From assembly GCA_022827055.1 (NCBI GenBank), contig JAJDTR010000164.1, positions 158,440 through 222,439 on the forward strand: 64,000 nt of DNA, written 5' to 3'. Position numbers and translations under genes: made by a program. Each line of letters begins with the position of its first letter. Positions within the stretch are counted from its first letter, which is position 1. This DNA comes from Candidatus Poribacteria bacterium. GTDB taxonomy: Bacteria; Poribacteria; WGA-4E; JAJDTR01. Positions 45,079 to 56,298 of this stretch are shown piece after piece. The notes under the pieces are model-generated. The model did no database searches. It saw only the letters and a list, made by a program, of their open reading frames with translations, and was not told where the DNA came from.

Positions 45079-45275
45079 TTAGCTCGACTTTAGTACAAAA
45101 GTACAACGGCTGGGTTGTACGGAAAGCCGTACAAAACCAAACCCGTAAGCGGGAATCAAGCGAGCGGATAGCGAGTGCGATAGAGATCCCCTTGCCCCGC
45201 TGTGATGGTACTGAAAACCGCTACCGACTTTTTCAACTGTTTGTTATGCCGCTTAAATGTACAAAGTCGAGCTTA
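45079..45275. mobile_element. MITE-like element, copy B, with a nested 36-bp repeat
   Basis: A 191-bp core (45082-45272) has the same ends as copy A (one extra A in the left repeat) and is flanked by TTA (45079-45081 and 45273-45275). The inner parts align with copy A (GTACAAAAGTACAAC, CCAAACCCGTA, GTGATGGTACTG, ACCGCTA-CGACTTTTTC, GCTTAAATGTACAAAG). Where copy A has a compact GC hairpin, copy B carries one unit of the 36-bp interspersed repeat (45155-45190); copy A in turn has a longer right part. TTGTACGG...CCGTACAA is a perfect inner hairpin. The right TTA is the stop codon (TAA) of the P1-peptidase gene on the minus strand. Confidence 0.75.
45155..45190 (+). repeat. 36-bp interspersed repeat, copy 2, inside MITE copy B
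   Basis: The unit starts ATCAAGCGAGCGG and ends GATAGAGATCCC. It is 35/36 identical to 3374-3409 (opposite strand) and 34/36 identical to 57280-57315. It replaces the central hairpin region seen in MITE copy A, so it is a separate unit that entered or was swapped into the element. Confidence 0.8.
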
Positions 45276-46451
45276 GCGAGTCGTTGACATCTCCTCGCCA
45301 TCAGTTTGTCTGCTATACTTCTTCATCAGTGCACGCAAACGGTCAAGGGGAATTGCATGAACGACATTTCCATTCTTTCCAGCAGTAGTGACTGCCAACG
45401 TCATGGCGTTGATAATGGCTTCTTCCGTAGCCTCAATAACGCCTTGATAGAAGACATCCATTCGATTGTTATGTAGCATTTTGACTGACATCAGACTAGC
45501 CTCGGACGATGAGGGCACGATATTGGAGGTGGAAAATGCTACTACGAATTCGCCGCTGCTGACGGTACTTGGTGTGCCCGTCCGCGCAAGTCCATGCGTT
45601 GCCCGCTGAGCGAGTTTCAGTAGCTGTCGATGCACTAGAGGCGCGTCTGTGGCAATCACGATGATAAATGAACCATCTCGATGACGCTCCGGTGTTAAAT
45701 CGGTGATTTCCTCTCCGACAGGAACACCATCAATTCGGAGTTGGTGGCGGCGACCGCCGTTTGCATTGACCAACACCCCCAAGGTGTAAGTCTGATCTGC
45801 CACTTTCAGCATGCGGGATGCAGTCCCAACTCCGGCTTTGAATCCGTAGGAACGCATCCCTGTGCCCGCACCGACACACCCTTGCGCTACGGCACCTCCA
45901 GCGGCGCTTTCGATTGCCGTAATAGCATGTTCAGACGTAACATGCAGCCCGCTAATGTCATTGAGTCCCCCATCGTAACATTCTGCGACGATGGGCAGAA
46001 TAATGTGAGATTGTGGATATCGTTTAATCATATATCGCACAACCCCGTCGTGGACTGCCCCGACACTTAGTGTATTGGTCAGCATAATGGGCGACTCAAT
46101 CAAGCCGGATTCGTTTATCCACGCAAATCCCGTGGCTTCACCGTTTCCATTGATTACGTGGGCAGCACCAAATACTCTATTTGACCAAATATCATCACGC
46201 GGAATCACTGCGGTAACCCCCGTGCGAACGCTGTCTCCAAAATTTAAAGTAACATGACCGACCATGACCCCGGCGACATCGGTAATCGCATTGTGTTTTC
46301 CCGGCTCGTATATTCCAATCCGAATACCAAGATCGCGCGCGGATGCTCGTGACTCGGGAGACAACGTGCTTTGGCATATGGGCGTAAAGACCGGATGGAG
46401 GATTAGACAACACATTATTGCGATGTACAGATTCCGATTTTGCGTTTTCAT
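45273..46451 (-). CDS. P1/S58-family peptidase (DmpA-like), exported
   Basis: The 392-residue protein has an N-terminal signal-like segment (about 8-25) and the DmpA/S58 family body: ITDVAGVMVGHVTL, RTGVTAVIPR, NGNGEATGFAWINESGLIESPI, CVGAGTGMRSYGFKAGVGTASR, and YTLGVLVNANGGRRHQLRI. The family are N-terminal-nucleophile aminopeptidases or D-esterases that cleave themselves. At the place where I expect the nucleophile (after VLVNANGG) I see Arg, so activity is uncertain. The gene starts 15 bp after the DUF4416 gene and is cotranscribed with it. Its TAA stop coincides with the target duplication of MITE copy B. Confidence 0.8.
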   Translation of the reverse strand: MKTQNRNLYIAIMCCLILHPVFTPICQSTLSPESRASARDLGIRIGIYEPGKHNAITDVAGVMVGHVTLNFGDSVRTGVTAVIPRDDIWSNRVFGAAHVINGNGEATGFAWINESGLIESPIMLTNTLSVGAVHDGVVRYMIKRYPQSHIILPIVAECYDGGLNDISGLHVTSEHAITAIESAAGGAVAQGCVGAGTGMRSYGFKAGVGTASRMLKVADQTYTLGVLVNANGGRRHQLRIDGVPVGEEITDLTPERHRDGSFIIVIATDAPLVHRQLLKLAQRATHGLARTGTPSTVSSGEFVVAFSTSNIVPSSSEASLMSVKMLHNNRMDVFYQGVIEATEEAIINAMTLAVTTAGKNGNVVHAIPLDRLRALMKKYSRQTDGEEMSTTR

Positions 46452-46466
46452 AGAATGTTCCTGTGT

Positions 46467-47027
46467 CTAAACCGGGTGTGCGCTCAATCCCTTTTCTTTC
46501 AACTGTTGCAAATAGATTTGACGTATATGATTGAAAATCTCAATATAAACGGGTGTGCGGTAATCCGGGTAAGTCCACTCCCACGGCTGGAAGGATTTGT
46601 TGCGGAACTTTAACGTATTCTCCGCGTAGATTCCGTCCTCAAGATGAATACGATGGGCGTGATCTTTTGTAGACGCGAGGACTAGCTTGGCAGCAGAGAT
46701 ATAGCCGGGATCGAGATTCACTAGGCGCCGCGCCGTCTGGTTTTCTGCAAAATCGCGCTCTACCGAATTAGAGAAGTATTTTGCTGCCGCAAGTTCACCC
46801 GGCGAGGTGAGTCGATTAAAACTAATGAACTGGCGTTGAAGCTCCCTACCCATCTCTTGTTCATAGTAGGCGGTGTAGTCAAAAGGTATGAGTTGGCTTG
46901 CAAAGTCGATTTCGCCAAATCGCTTTTCCAATTTGAGGTACACAGCCTCTAGGAGATTAGTATTGGCGGTGATGACACCAAATATTAGCTTGACGAACGA
47001 AGGCGGTTTAATCTGTCCCACAATCAA
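46467..47027 (-). CDS. DUF4416 family protein
   Basis: The 186-residue protein matches DUF4416 in PPSFVKLIFGVIT, FDYTAYYEQEMG, FISFNRLTSPGELAAAKYFSN, NLDPGYISAAKLVLASTKDHAHRI and FQPWEWTYPDYRTP. The family occurs in many deep-branching bacteria and has no known function. The likely start is TTG at 47027; a GTG two codons later is possible. It is transcribed away from rpoB and leads the pair with the P1-peptidase gene. The gap to rpoB (438 bp) holds the rpoB promoter; no promoter for this gene could be picked. Confidence 0.82.
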   Translation of the reverse strand: MIVGQIKPPSFVKLIFGVITANTNLLEAVYLKLEKRFGEIDFASQLIPFDYTAYYEQEMGRELQRQFISFNRLTSPGELAAAKYFSNSVERDFAENQTARRLVNLDPGYISAAKLVLASTKDHAHRIHLEDGIYAENTLKFRNKSFQPWEWTYPDYRTPVYIEIFNHIRQIYLQQLKEKGLSAHPV

Positions 47028-47314
47028 ATGTTGAAAGCTCTGAACGAACTAGGAAGCAAGCTAATACTAATCGAAAGGGGGAAACCCAAAACTGAATTCA
47101 GTATATCATGACGCCACGAACACGTCAATTGGGCTTCACGAGACGACTTCCTCATTTGTGTGTCCGTTGAAGCGCTCTATTCCCGCATAACTCACAAACT
47201 CTCTGCATAGTCGGATGCTGCTTTAATTCTCAACGCGATGTCTCACTATAACGAGTTCGTTATGCAAAGCACGGATTAGAATTACGATTCTTTTAGAATA
47301 AATTGAAAATAATC

Positions 47315-47344
47315 TTGACATCCGTATAAAACTCATTATATAAT
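47315..47344 (+). promoter_or_regulatory. strong sigma-70 promoter of rpoB
   Basis: TTGACA (47315-47320) and TATAAT (47339-47344), both perfect, are 18 bp apart in an AT-rich setting. The start would be near 47351, giving a leader of about 115 nt. The rpoB gene therefore does not depend on readthrough from ribosomal protein genes. Confidence 0.85.
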
Positions 47345-47465
47345 ATTTCGTTGCGCCTAGTTTAGGGTTAATCTATGACCAGCATCAATGTTGCCCCTCA
47401 ACTCCCCTCCGCCGCACAGCATTAAAGTGCAACGTGTGCCCCAAATAAGGTAAACGGTGTAAAGT

Positions 47466-50400
47466 ATGCCCCATTCAGTCAACTTTGGGAAGCGTGAACG
47501 ACTCTCCTTTGCGAAATCTCCAGAAATCATGAATCTTCCGGACTTGATTGAGATTCAGAAATCATCCTACCAAGATTTTCTCCAAGCAAACGTAGACGAC
47601 GATAAGCGTAAAGATGAAGGTTTACAAGCCGTATTTAACGAGATTTTCCCAATCACTGACTTCTCGGAAACCTCTAGTCTCGAATTTGTAAGCTACTCCC
47701 TCGGCGACCCAAAATATGACATCAACGAGTGCCAGTATCGTGGATTTACTTACGGTGTACCGTTAAAGATCCGCGTACAACTCATACTGCGCGAGTTGGA
47801 CAAAGACACCGGAGACAAGCAAGTCATTGACATTAAGGAATCCGATGTCTACATGGGCGAAATTCCGCTGATGACGGAAAAAGGTACGTTTTTCATCAAT
47901 GGAGCGGAACGAGTCATCGTAAGCCAACTGCATCGCTCTCCCAGCGCTACTTTCAACGAAGAAACTCACACAAGCGGACACAAACTTTTCGTCGCCAAGA
48001 TTGTCCCGTACCGCGGTGCGTGGATTGAATTTGAATACGATATCAAAGACCAAATTTATGTGCGATTAGACCGTCGGAAAAAGATGCTCGTCACTATTTT
48101 GCTGCGTGCATTGGGTTGGGAGACAGATGAACAGATTCTCAAATTGTTCGCAAAAACTGAAGTGCAGACGTTGAGCGGTAAACTCGAGAATCCGGCAGCT
48201 CTTGAGGGAAGAGTTCTTGCTGCCCCTGTAATCGATTCAAGTACCGGTGAGGTGTTGCTTGAAGCCAATATCGACCTGACAGAAGAAGAACTCGCGACGC
48301 TTCAAGAAGCCGGCGTTGAAAGTATTGAGATTTTGGATGAAGAAGATGCCCGAAGGATTCAGTTTCTGCGAAACACGTTACAACGTGACGTGCAATCCGA
48401 TTATAAAGAAGGGCACATCCAAGATCAAGCGCTAGTCGAGATTTTTCGCAGGATTCAACCTGGGGACCCGCCAACTCTGGAAAGCGCCCGCAGTCGTTTC
48501 GAGAAGTTAATCTTCGACCCCGCCCGGTACGATCTTTCCCGCGTGGGGCGCTATAAACTCAATGAAAAGCTTGGAGCGCTTTCCATCTATCGGAACGGCA
48601 CGCCTGATGACTCGTCCGGTTCAAATGGGCTGCCAGACGAAAGTGTTCGCATTCTGCGGCCTGAAGACATCGCTGCTACACTCGATTATCTGATGCATGT
48701 TCAAGACAGCAATGGCGAAATGGATGACATCGACCACCTGGGAAATCGTCGCGTGCGAGCCATTGGTGAACTTCTCCAAAACCAAATACGCACAGGGCTC
48801 ATCCGAGTTGTTCGCGCCACGCGAGAACGAATGACGGCTCAAGAACTTGAGAGCGCCACACCGCCCGACCTCATTAATCCAAAACCGTTAACCGGGGCTA
48901 TTAAAGACTTTTTCGGATCCAGTCAGTTGTCCCAGTTCATGCAGCAAACCAATCCGATTGACGAGCTGACTCACAAGCGGCGCCTCAGCGCTCTTGGTCC
49001 TGGCGGCCTACACCGTGAACGAGCCACGTTTGAAGTTCGCGATGTGCACCGTACGCATTACGGTCGTGTGTGTCCGATTGAAACGCCTGAAGGTCCCTCC
49101 GTGGGTTTAATCGTCTCCCTCTCCACATACGCTCGTGTAAATGAATACGGGTTTTTGGAAACGCCCTATCGGAAAGTGAAGGACGGTGTCGCCACCGGTG
49201 AAGTTACACACATGACTGCGGACAAAGAGGACGCTTTCGTCATCGCACAGGCAAACACAAAACTCAATTCCAACGGTAAGATAATCGAAAAACACGTTTC
49301 CACTCGCTTCAAAGGGGATTTCCCGCGAATGGCTCCAAAGGAGGTCGATTATCTCGATGTCTCCTCAAAACAGATTGTCGGAGTTTCTGCGTCACTGATT
49401 CCGTTTCTTGAACACGACGATGCCAACCGTGCACTCATGGGAGCGAATCAGCAACGTCAAGCAGTGCCGTTGGTACGTCCACAGGCGCCCCTAGTCGGAA
49501 CAGGGATGGAATACAGAGCCGCTCGCGATTCTGGTGCTGTTGTGCTTGCAAAACGCGACGGTGTCGTTGAAAGTATTTCCGCCGCCGAAATCATTGTCCG
49601 CACCGATGATGCTTTCCGCGTTGATGGCGGCGAACAGTCCTTCTCTGAAATGGGCTACGACGTTTACCATCTGACGAACTTCAAGCGATCTAACAACGGA
49701 ACTTGCATTCATCAGGTTCCGTGCGTTGCGGTAGGAGAACATGTTGAAGCTGAGCAGGTAATCGCCGATGGTACTGCCACCGACAACGGTGAACTTGCCT
49801 TGGGCAACAACGTTCTAGTGGCGTTCATGCCTTGGGAAGGATATAACTTTGAAGACGCGCTTCTCATCAGTGAGTCTTTGGTATCAGATGATACCTTCAC
49901 TTCCATCCACATTGATGAATTTGACGTTGAAGCGCGCGATACGAAGATGGGACGCGAGGAAATTACTCGCGATATTCCAAACCTATCGGAAGAGGCTCTC
50001 AATCAGCTTGACGACGAGGGCATTATTCGTGTCGGTTCGATTGTCCGACCGGGAAGTATTCTTGTTGGAAAGGTGACACCAAAGGGCGAAAGCGATTTGG
50101 GGCCAGAAGAGAAGTTGCTTAGGGCTATTTTCGGCGAGAAGGTCGGCGAAGTGCGCGACGCATCTACGTATGCCAAACCTGGCGTAGAAGGTGTGGTCAT
50201 TGATGTCAAAGTTTTCTCTCGTAAAGAGCGTGAGAATGATAGACAGACCGAACTGCGTGAGATTGCCAAGGAAAAAACCGTTGAAAAGGTTTGGCGGGAA
50301 AAATGCGAACTTATCAATCGACGGCGAAACGAAGAAACTCGACATGCTTTACTTGGAAAACGCTTGGCACAACCAATCGCTGATGGCGATCTACAATTAG

Positions 50401-51392
50401 CGGCAGACGGTGACATCGTCACCGAAGCATTGCTTGAAAACGATCTGCTTCTCGATTCGATTGTAGTCGATGATGCCGACGCAATGAACCGCATAGAACG
50501 TATTCAACAACTCGCCGATGGCCGCATTCAAGAATGTACTACTGAGAAGGAAGCGGAGTTAGAGAAGATTCGGAAAGGCGACGAACTCAAACCGGGAGTA
50601 ATCAAACTTGTCAAAGTGTACGTTGCTAATCGTCGGAAGATCTCCGTTGGAGACAAGATGGCGGGACGACACGGAAACAAGGGAGTCGTTGCCAAGATTC
50701 TTCCTCAAGAAGATATGCCATACCTCGAGGATGGCAGTCCGGTAGGTATCGTCCTGAATCCGTTAGGTGTTCCCTCCCGGATGAATGTTGGACAGATTCT
50801 GGAAACCCACCTGGGGTGGGCAGCCCAAGCATTGGGACTTCATATTGCTACACCGGTTTTTGACGGTGCAATAGAATCAGAAATTTCAGACCTTCTCGAC
50901 AAGGCGAATCTGCCGAACTCTGGCAAAGCCACGCTTTACGACGGGCGGACAGGGACGCCTTTTGCACAGAAGGTTACAGTTGGTTACACATACATCTTGA
51001 AACTCAATCACCTCGTTGATGATAAAATTCATGCGCGGAGCACGGGCCCTTATTCTCTGGTGACTCAACAACCGCTTGGTGGCAAAGCCCAACAAGGGGG
51101 TCAACGATTTGGAGAGATGGAAGTATGGGCGCTTGAGGCATACGGTGCAGCTTACACGCTTCAGGAGTTGTTGACAATTAAATCGGATGATGTGACAGGA
51201 CGAAGCAAGATCTACGAGTCAATTGTCAAAGGGGAAAATGCGCCGAACCCGGGAACTCCGGAATCCTTTAACGTCCTTGTCAAAGAATTACAGAGCTTGG
51301 GACTTGATGTAAATCTTGAACAACGCGATTCACAGCCTGATGAAACAGGTGCTCCTCCTGAAATGCCGTGGCCCGAAGATCTTGGGCGATAA
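47466..51392 (+). CDS. rpoB: DNA-directed RNA polymerase beta subunit
   Basis: The 1308-residue protein is full length and contains all expected blocks, such as [78 protein letters not shown], and [26 protein letters not shown]. In the rifampicin pocket Q493 and T495 stand where E. coli has D516 and N518; H526 and S531 equivalents are kept. It is transcribed from a consensus promoter, and the gene upstream (DUF4416) points away, so the usual rplJ-rplL-rpoB order is absent. rpoC follows after an unusually long gap. Confidence 0.97.
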   Translation: MPHSVNFGKRERLSFAKSPEIMNLPDLIEIQKSSYQDFLQANVDDDKRKDEGLQAVFNEIFPITDFSETSSLEFVSYSLGDPKYDINECQYRGFTYGVPLKIRVQLILRELDKDTGDKQVIDIKESDVYMGEIPLMTEKGTFFINGAERVIVSQLHRSPSATFNEETHTSGHKLFVAKIVPYRGAWIEFEYDIKDQIYVRLDRRKKMLVTILLRALGWETDEQILKLFAKTEVQTLSGKLENPAALEGRVLAAPVIDSSTGEVLLEANIDLTEEELATLQEAGVESIEILDEEDARRIQFLRNTLQRDVQSDYKEGHIQDQALVEIFRRIQPGDPPTLESARSRFEKLIFDPARYDLSRVGRYKLNEKLGALSIYRNGTPDDSSGSNGLPDESVRILRPEDIAATLDYLMHVQDSNGEMDDIDHLGNRRVRAIGELLQNQIRTGLIRVVRATRERMTAQELESATPPDLINPKPLTGAIKDFFGSSQLSQFMQQTNPIDELTHKRRLSALGPGGLHRERATFEVRDVHRTHYGRVCPIETPEGPSVGLIVSLSTYARVNEYGFLETPYRKVKDGVATGEVTHMTADKEDAFVIAQANTKLNSNGKIIEKHVSTRFKGDFPRMAPKEVDYLDVSSKQIVGVSASLIPFLEHDDANRALMGANQQRQAVPLVRPQAPLVGTGMEYRAARDSGAVVLAKRDGVVESISAAEIIVRTDDAFRVDGGEQSFSEMGYDVYHLTNFKRSNNGTCIHQVPCVAVGEHVEAEQVIADGTATDNGELALGNNVLVAFMPWEGYNFEDALLISESLVSDDTFTSIHIDEFDVEARDTKMGREEITRDIPNLSEEALNQLDDEGIIRVGSIVRPGSILVGKVTPKGESDLGPEEKLLRAIFGEKVGEVRDASTYAKPGVEGVVIDVKVFSRKERENDRQTELREIAKEKTVEKVWREKCELINRRRNEETRHALLGKRLAQPIADGDLQLAADGDIVTEALLENDLLLDSIVVDDADAMNRIERIQQLADGRIQECTTEKEAELEKIRKGDELKPGVIKLVKVYVANRRKISVGDKMAGRHGNKGVVAKILPQEDMPYLEDGSPVGIVLNPLGVPSRMNVGQILETHLGWAAQALGLHIATPVFDGAIESEISDLLDKANLPNSGKATLYDGRTGTPFAQKVTVGYTYILKLNHLVDDKIHARSTGPYSLVTQQPLGGKAQQGGQRFGEMEVWALEAYGAAYTLQELLTIKSDDVTGRSKIYESIVKGENAPNPGTPESFNVLVKELQSLGLDVNLEQRDSQPDETGAPPEMPWPEDLGR

Positions 51393-51480
51393 TTTTGTCA
51401 CGCTGCTCGACGACTGTTGTTACCACTTCGCTTGACAAATAGTGCATACGATGTCTTAAAGTGTATCGTTCATTTACACC

Positions 51481-51507
51481 GTCGGCGGGGCATCTTGTCC
51501 CGCCGAC
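51481..51507. repeat. GC-rich hairpin related to the centre of MITE copy A
   Basis: GTCGGCGGG (51481-51489) pairs with CCCGCCGAC (51499-51507) around a 9-nt loop GCATCTTGT. The middle, GCGGGGCATCTTGTCCCGC, differs little from GCGGGGGATCTTGCCCCGC in MITE copy A. Only three T follow it, so it is a poor intrinsic terminator. Confidence 0.5.
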
Positions 51508-51866
51508 TTTCCCGATTCTCGCCATTGATGCACAAGCACTTTAGAGAGATGGTATTACCATGGTTTAAGTCAAGTCCGATCAAACCGAATACCCGTCTTA
51601 ACACATAGAACTATCCAATAGCCTACAATGCAGATTCTATACCCATACGGCGCGTTTTTGCTCCCGTATCCTCTTAGCATCAATATTTCGGATTTTATCT
51701 GACAGTTAACCTCCCGAACAAAGTAATTGTTTAGTCCGAGAACACATAATCTGTGACTGTAACGTAGTCCCCGCGAATCGTTTTGTTCCACGTGTATAGT
51801 TAGATTGCGACATGATGTAGATACACTTTCGTTGGGAACCTAGCCTGAGGTTGCTCTCCTCTACAA

Positions 51867-51921
51867 GTGGTTCCACCTTAAAGTTGAAAGAGTCAATGAC
51901 CTCCTCGTGCAGAGGAACCAC
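51867..51921. promoter_or_regulatory. inverted repeat in the rpoC leader
   Basis: GTGGTTCC (51867-51874) and GGAACCAC (51914-51921) are perfect 8-bp complements 39 nt apart, ending about 100 nt before the rpoC start. In RNA they could form a stem that influences rpoC expression. The role is unproven. Confidence 0.35.
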
Positions 51922-52023
51922 CTATAAGAGAAAATTGATAGACGTAACGAGGTTCAGCAACACCCAGTAAACAGGAAGGCGACAAAAATCGCCTCATTTT
52001 CCACACATTTAAGGAGAATTGCC

Positions 52024-55000
52024 TTGTCAGCGAATCTAAACAACTTCGACGTAATATCAATTCGAATTGCATCACCAGAACAGATAAAAAGCTGGGCGAA
52101 ACAAACTTCGTGCAAACGGCGAAGTAACGGTATTTGGCCCTGTCCGATGATGAACGAGTGTTCCTGTGCTGAAGTTCGGAAACCTGAAACTATAAACTAT
52201 CGAACATTTCACCCGGAACGAGACGGGTTATTCTGCGAAGCGATTTTTGGCCCCCAGAAAGATTGGGAATGTGCATGCGGGAAGTATAAACGCATTAAGC
52301 ATAAAGGTACCATTTGCGATCGATGCGGAGTCGAAGTGACACATCAACGAGTGCGTCGAGAACGGATGGGGTATATCCAACTCGCCGCCCCAGTGTCCCA
52401 CGTTTGGTTTTTCAAAGGGATTCCGTCGCGGCTTGGGCTCTTCCTAGACTTGTCATCTCGAGATGTTGAACGCATTCTCTATTTTGAAGCTTTTATTGTC
52501 TTGGAGGTTTCGGATCCGAACTGCCCATTAAAAGTCAAGCAGTTGTTAACAGAAGAAGAATATAATGAGCATCTTTCTCAATTTCCCGATGGATTTCGTG
52601 TAGGAATGGGGGCCGACGCGGTTCATGAGTTATTGTCACGTATTGATTTGGATCGGGAAATTGAAACTTTGCGTGTCGAACTTGAGGAGACCGGCAGCAA
52701 GCAAAAGGCAAAGAAACTTGCAAAACGACTCAAGCTGGTATTGGGATTCAAGAGGTCCGGAAATAAACCGGAATGGATGATTCTTTCGGTTATTCCCGTT
52801 ATTCCTCCCGATCTTCGACCGTTGGTTGCGCTTGATGGTGGACGATTCGCTACCAGTGATCTCAACGACCTGTATCGGAGGGTAATTAACCGCAATAATC
52901 GGCTCAAACGTTTGACCGAACTACGTGCTCCTGATGTCATCATCCGCAACGAGAAACGGATGCTGCAAGAAGCCGTTGACGCCTTATTGGACAACGGCAG
53001 ACACGGACGGATGGTGCGCGGCCCCGGAAATCGCCCACTCAAGTCTCTGGCTGACATGCTGAAGGGTAAGGTTGGTCGTTTCCGACAAAATCTATTGGGT
53101 AAGCGCGTCGATTACTCTGGCCGCAGCGTTGTTGTAGTAGGTCCTGACCTCCAACTACATCAATGTGGATTGCCGAAAGAGATGGCTCTCGAACTGTTCA
53201 AACCCTTCATAATCCGGAAACTTCAAGAAAAAGATTATGCACACACCATCAAACGCGCGAAGCACATGACCGATCAAATCTCGCCTGAGGTGTGGGAAGT
53301 TCTTGAGGAAGTGATTGATGAGCACTTAGTGATGCTAAACCGAGCTCCGACTCTGCACCGCCTCGGCATTCAAGCATTCCAGCCCATATTGGTCGAAGGG
53401 AAGGCAATCCGTGTTCATCCACTCGTCTGTAAAGCCTTCAACGCGGACTTTGACGGAGATCAGATGGCAGTGCACGTCCCACTTTCAGTGGAGTCCCAGA
53501 TTGAAGCAAAGATGCTTATGATGGCGCCCCGAAACATATTGAAACCTGCGCACGGGGGTGCCATTGCGGTTCCTGAACTTGACATGGTACTTGGTTGTAG
53601 TTTCCTGACCAAATCCATTCCCACATCCGATCAGAACGGCCAGAACTTACGTCATTACCGGAATTCCGACGAGGTCATTATGGCCCACGAATGCAATAGA
53701 TTAGGTCTGCACGATTCTATCTTATTGCATGTCGATGGCGCCTCCACTCCCATTGAGACAACAGTTGGGCGTGTCATTTTCAATCAGGTTGTCCCTCATG
53801 AACTTGAGTTCACCGATTTGAAAACAGAACAGCGAATTCGTTTTATCAATCAAGAGGTGCGATCAAAAGACCTTTCACGACTCGTGTCTTACTGTTTCAA
53901 CGAACTTGGAAATAGTCGAACAGTTGAATTCCTTGATGAACTGAAGCGAGTCGCTTTTCATTATGCCACCTATTCTGGTCTCTCAATCGGTATGGACGAT
54001 TTGATCATACCTGAAGCGAAGGAGACGTTGATTGCCGAAGCGAGAAAGAAAGTGGACGCAATCGAGAAGGAATATCGGCGGGGCGGGATGAGTGAAGGAG
54101 AGCGATATAACCAAGTTATCGACGTGTGGCACCAATTAATTCAATCGGTCGAAGCGTCGCTGTTCGATTCCTTGGAAGAAGGACGCGACGATGAAATTAG
54201 AGGATTCAATCCGGTGCATGTTATGGCGGACAGTGGTGCTCGCTCCAAGAAAGAACCGATTCGTCAGATCAGCGGCATGCGCGGTTTGATGACAAAACCG
54301 AGCGGCGCAATTATCGAACAGCCGATTGAATCGTGTTTCCGTGAAGGTCTCAGTGTGCTTGAATACTTCATCTCGACACACGGGGCACGTAAAGGACTAG
54401 CTGATACCGCAATCAAGACCGCTTCCTCCGGCTACCTCACTCGCAAATTGGTTGATGTTGCTCAAGATGTCATGATAACGATGACGGACTGTGGTACATT
54501 GAACGGTATCACGAAAATCGCGGGCGAAACGGAAGATGACACACTTGCGGAACGTATTCATGGCAGGACTGCAAGCGAGGACATTGTCAATCCGAACGAC
54601 GACACCGTCATTGTCGCTAGAGATAGTCTGATTAACCCATTAACCGCCGAGAAAATTGAAGCGGTAGGAATTACGGAGGCCCGTGTCCGATCAGCGTTGA
54701 CATGTGAAGCTCCCCATGGAGTCTGCTCAAAATGTTATGGCGCCGATTTGACAACAGGACAATTCATTGATATCGGTGAAGCTGTCGGCATCATTGGCGC
54801 CCAGTCAATTGGAGAGCCGGGAACACAGTTGACAATGCGGACCTTCCACACGGGTGGTACCGTGACAGCTGGCGATTTTCAATTCCAGTCTCGAATTGAA
54901 GCTCGACACGATGGACGTGTTAAATATGAGAAAATTGAGGTTGTGGAGCGCAAGGCACCCGATTCCGAGGTCACAGAGAGGGTTGTGCTCTCTCGCAATG

Positions 55001-56235
55001 GACAGTTGTTGATTGTTGATGAGAACGGCAGGGTGGTGGAACGCCATCAAGTGCCGATTGGGGCGACTCTATGTGTCGAAGATGGCGCTATGGCGACTAA
55101 GGGCAATCCGGATACAAACGATCCGCCGCCAACGCTCTTGCTTGAACGAGATCCGTATCGTGTGCCAATTTTGACGGAACACAATGGAGTTGTTGTATTT
55201 CAGGACATTATCGAGGGCCATACCGTTCAAGAAGACAAAGCGTCAGGGCTTGCCGAACGAGTAATTGTAGAATACAAAGGCGAAGATCAACCTCGAATGG
55301 AAATTCGAACACCCGATGATGATGTGTTAGCGAGTTACCTGATGCCAACAGGCGCTCATTTGTCCGTGACCGATGGTGAAGAGGTAGAGGCTGGAACCGT
55401 GTTGGCAAGACTACCGGAAAAGAGTGCGACCAGCCAAGACATTGTGACTGGACTCCCTCGCGTAACGGAACTCCTTGAAGCACGAAGGCCCAAGGATAGA
55501 GCAATTATTGCCGAAATCGAGGGATATGTGGAGTTTGACCACCGTATTTCTAGAGGGATGCGCCAACTTCGTATCAAACATGGCGATGAATCGAGCGCAC
55601 TGTACAGAATCCCCGTTGGTAAGCACCTCGTGGTTCATGAAAATGATTGGGTGGACGCGGGCGACCGCCTGACGGACGGTTTTCTTGACCCACACGACAT
55701 TCTGAAGATAAAGGGTGAGGAGGAAGTCCAATCCTATCTAGTTAATGAAGTTCAGGATGTCTATCGGAGCCAAGGTGAACACATTAACGACAAGCATATT
55801 GAGGTAATTGTCCGTCAAATGCTGAATAAGGTAAAGATTCTCTCGGCAGGAGATACCGAGTTCCTTGAGGAAGACGAAGTTGACCGATCCGTTTTCCATC
55901 GGATCAATCGCCGGGTTGAAAACGATGGTGGACAGCCGGCCATCGCCGACCCAATATTGCAAGGCGTCACGAAGGCAGCGCTAAGCACTGAAAGTTTCAT
56001 TTCGGCTGCTTCATTCCAGCAGACAACAAACGTATTGACTAAAGCCTCGGTTGTCGGACAGAAGGATTATCTGAAAGGTTTGAAGGAAAACGTCATCATG
56101 GGTCGGCTTATTCCTGCAGGCAGTGGAGTGCCTAGTTTCCGAAAGATTGAAGTATATCCTGAAACCGAAGAATTACCTGGCACGGAGGATGCACTGCTAC
56201 CTAGCGCTGACGAGGAGGGCCAGGCTGCAGATTAG
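52024..56235 (+). CDS. rpoC: DNA-directed RNA polymerase beta' subunit
   Basis: The 1403-residue protein is full length. The N-terminal zinc ribbon is [20 protein letters not shown], the catalytic Mg loop is N473ADFDGD479, and the second zinc site includes [13 protein letters not shown]; the trigger-loop and bridge-helix segments ([17 protein letters not shown]) are intact. The start codon is TTG, set by AAGGAG (52011-52016) 7 nt upstream; no ATG is near in frame. A weak start codon is notable for a protein needed in equal amount to RpoB. It lies 631 bp after rpoB. Confidence 0.96.
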   Translation: MSANLNNFDVISIRIASPEQIKSWAKQTSCKRRSNGIWPCPMMNECSCAEVRKPETINYRTFHPERDGLFCEAIFGPQKDWECACGKYKRIKHKGTICDRCGVEVTHQRVRRERMGYIQLAAPVSHVWFFKGIPSRLGLFLDLSSRDVERILYFEAFIVLEVSDPNCPLKVKQLLTEEEYNEHLSQFPDGFRVGMGADAVHELLSRIDLDREIETLRVELEETGSKQKAKKLAKRLKLVLGFKRSGNKPEWMILSVIPVIPPDLRPLVALDGGRFATSDLNDLYRRVINRNNRLKRLTELRAPDVIIRNEKRMLQEAVDALLDNGRHGRMVRGPGNRPLKSLADMLKGKVGRFRQNLLGKRVDYSGRSVVVVGPDLQLHQCGLPKEMALELFKPFIIRKLQEKDYAHTIKRAKHMTDQISPEVWEVLEEVIDEHLVMLNRAPTLHRLGIQAFQPILVEGKAIRVHPLVCKAFNADFDGDQMAVHVPLSVESQIEAKMLMMAPRNILKPAHGGAIAVPELDMVLGCSFLTKSIPTSDQNGQNLRHYRNSDEVIMAHECNRLGLHDSILLHVDGASTPIETTVGRVIFNQVVPHELEFTDLKTEQRIRFINQEVRSKDLSRLVSYCFNELGNSRTVEFLDELKRVAFHYATYSGLSIGMDDLIIPEAKETLIAEARKKVDAIEKEYRRGGMSEGERYNQVIDVWHQLIQSVEASLFDSLEEGRDDEIRGFNPVHVMADSGARSKKEPIRQISGMRGLMTKPSGAIIEQPIESCFREGLSVLEYFISTHGARKGLADTAIKTASSGYLTRKLVDVAQDVMITMTDCGTLNGITKIAGETEDDTLAERIHGRTASEDIVNPNDDTVIVARDSLINPLTAEKIEAVGITEARVRSALTCEAPHGVCSKCYGADLTTGQFIDIGEAVGIIGAQSIGEPGTQLTMRTFHTGGTVTAGDFQFQSRIEARHDGRVKYEKIEVVERKAPDSEVTERVVLSRNGQLLIVDENGRVVERHQVPIGATLCVEDGAMATKGNPDTNDPPPTLLLERDPYRVPILTEHNGVVVFQDIIEGHTVQEDKASGLAERVIVEYKGEDQPRMEIRTPDDDVLASYLMPTGAHLSVTDGEEVEAGTVLARLPEKSATSQDIVTGLPRVTELLEARRPKDRAIIAEIEGYVEFDHRISRGMRQLRIKHGDESSALYRIPVGKHLVVHENDWVDAGDRLTDGFLDPHDILKIKGEEEVQSYLVNEVQDVYRSQGEHINDKHIEVIVRQMLNKVKILSAGDTEFLEEDEVDRSVFHRINRRVENDGGQPAIADPILQGVTKAALSTESFISAASFQQTTNVLTKASVVGQKDYLKGLKENVIMGRLIPAGSGVPSFRKIEVYPETEELPGTEDALLPSADEEGQAAD

Positions 56236-56298
56236 AATTTCCCGGCGGTATTAGGAATAGTCAATGTTCCAACTATCGTTAACGGTTCTTTGTGCGGT

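Larger units (their letters stand above)
51393..52023. other. 631-bp gap between rpoB and rpoC with two palindromes
   Basis: These genes usually lie within tens of bases of each other. The gap holds a GC-rich hairpin (51481-51507), an inverted repeat near rpoC (51867-51921) and the rpoC ribosome binding site. No gene is recognisable and I could not find a convincing internal promoter. Confidence 0.6.

Noticed and set aside
45024..45287. 87-codon plus-strand frame running through MITE copy B
   Set aside because: It is made of the repeat and its flanks, its frame is not kept in copy A, and it has no start signal.
51481..51507. Hairpin after rpoB as an intrinsic terminator
   Set aside because: Only three T follow the stem and it lies 89 bp beyond the stop codon; it resembles a dispersed repeat instead.
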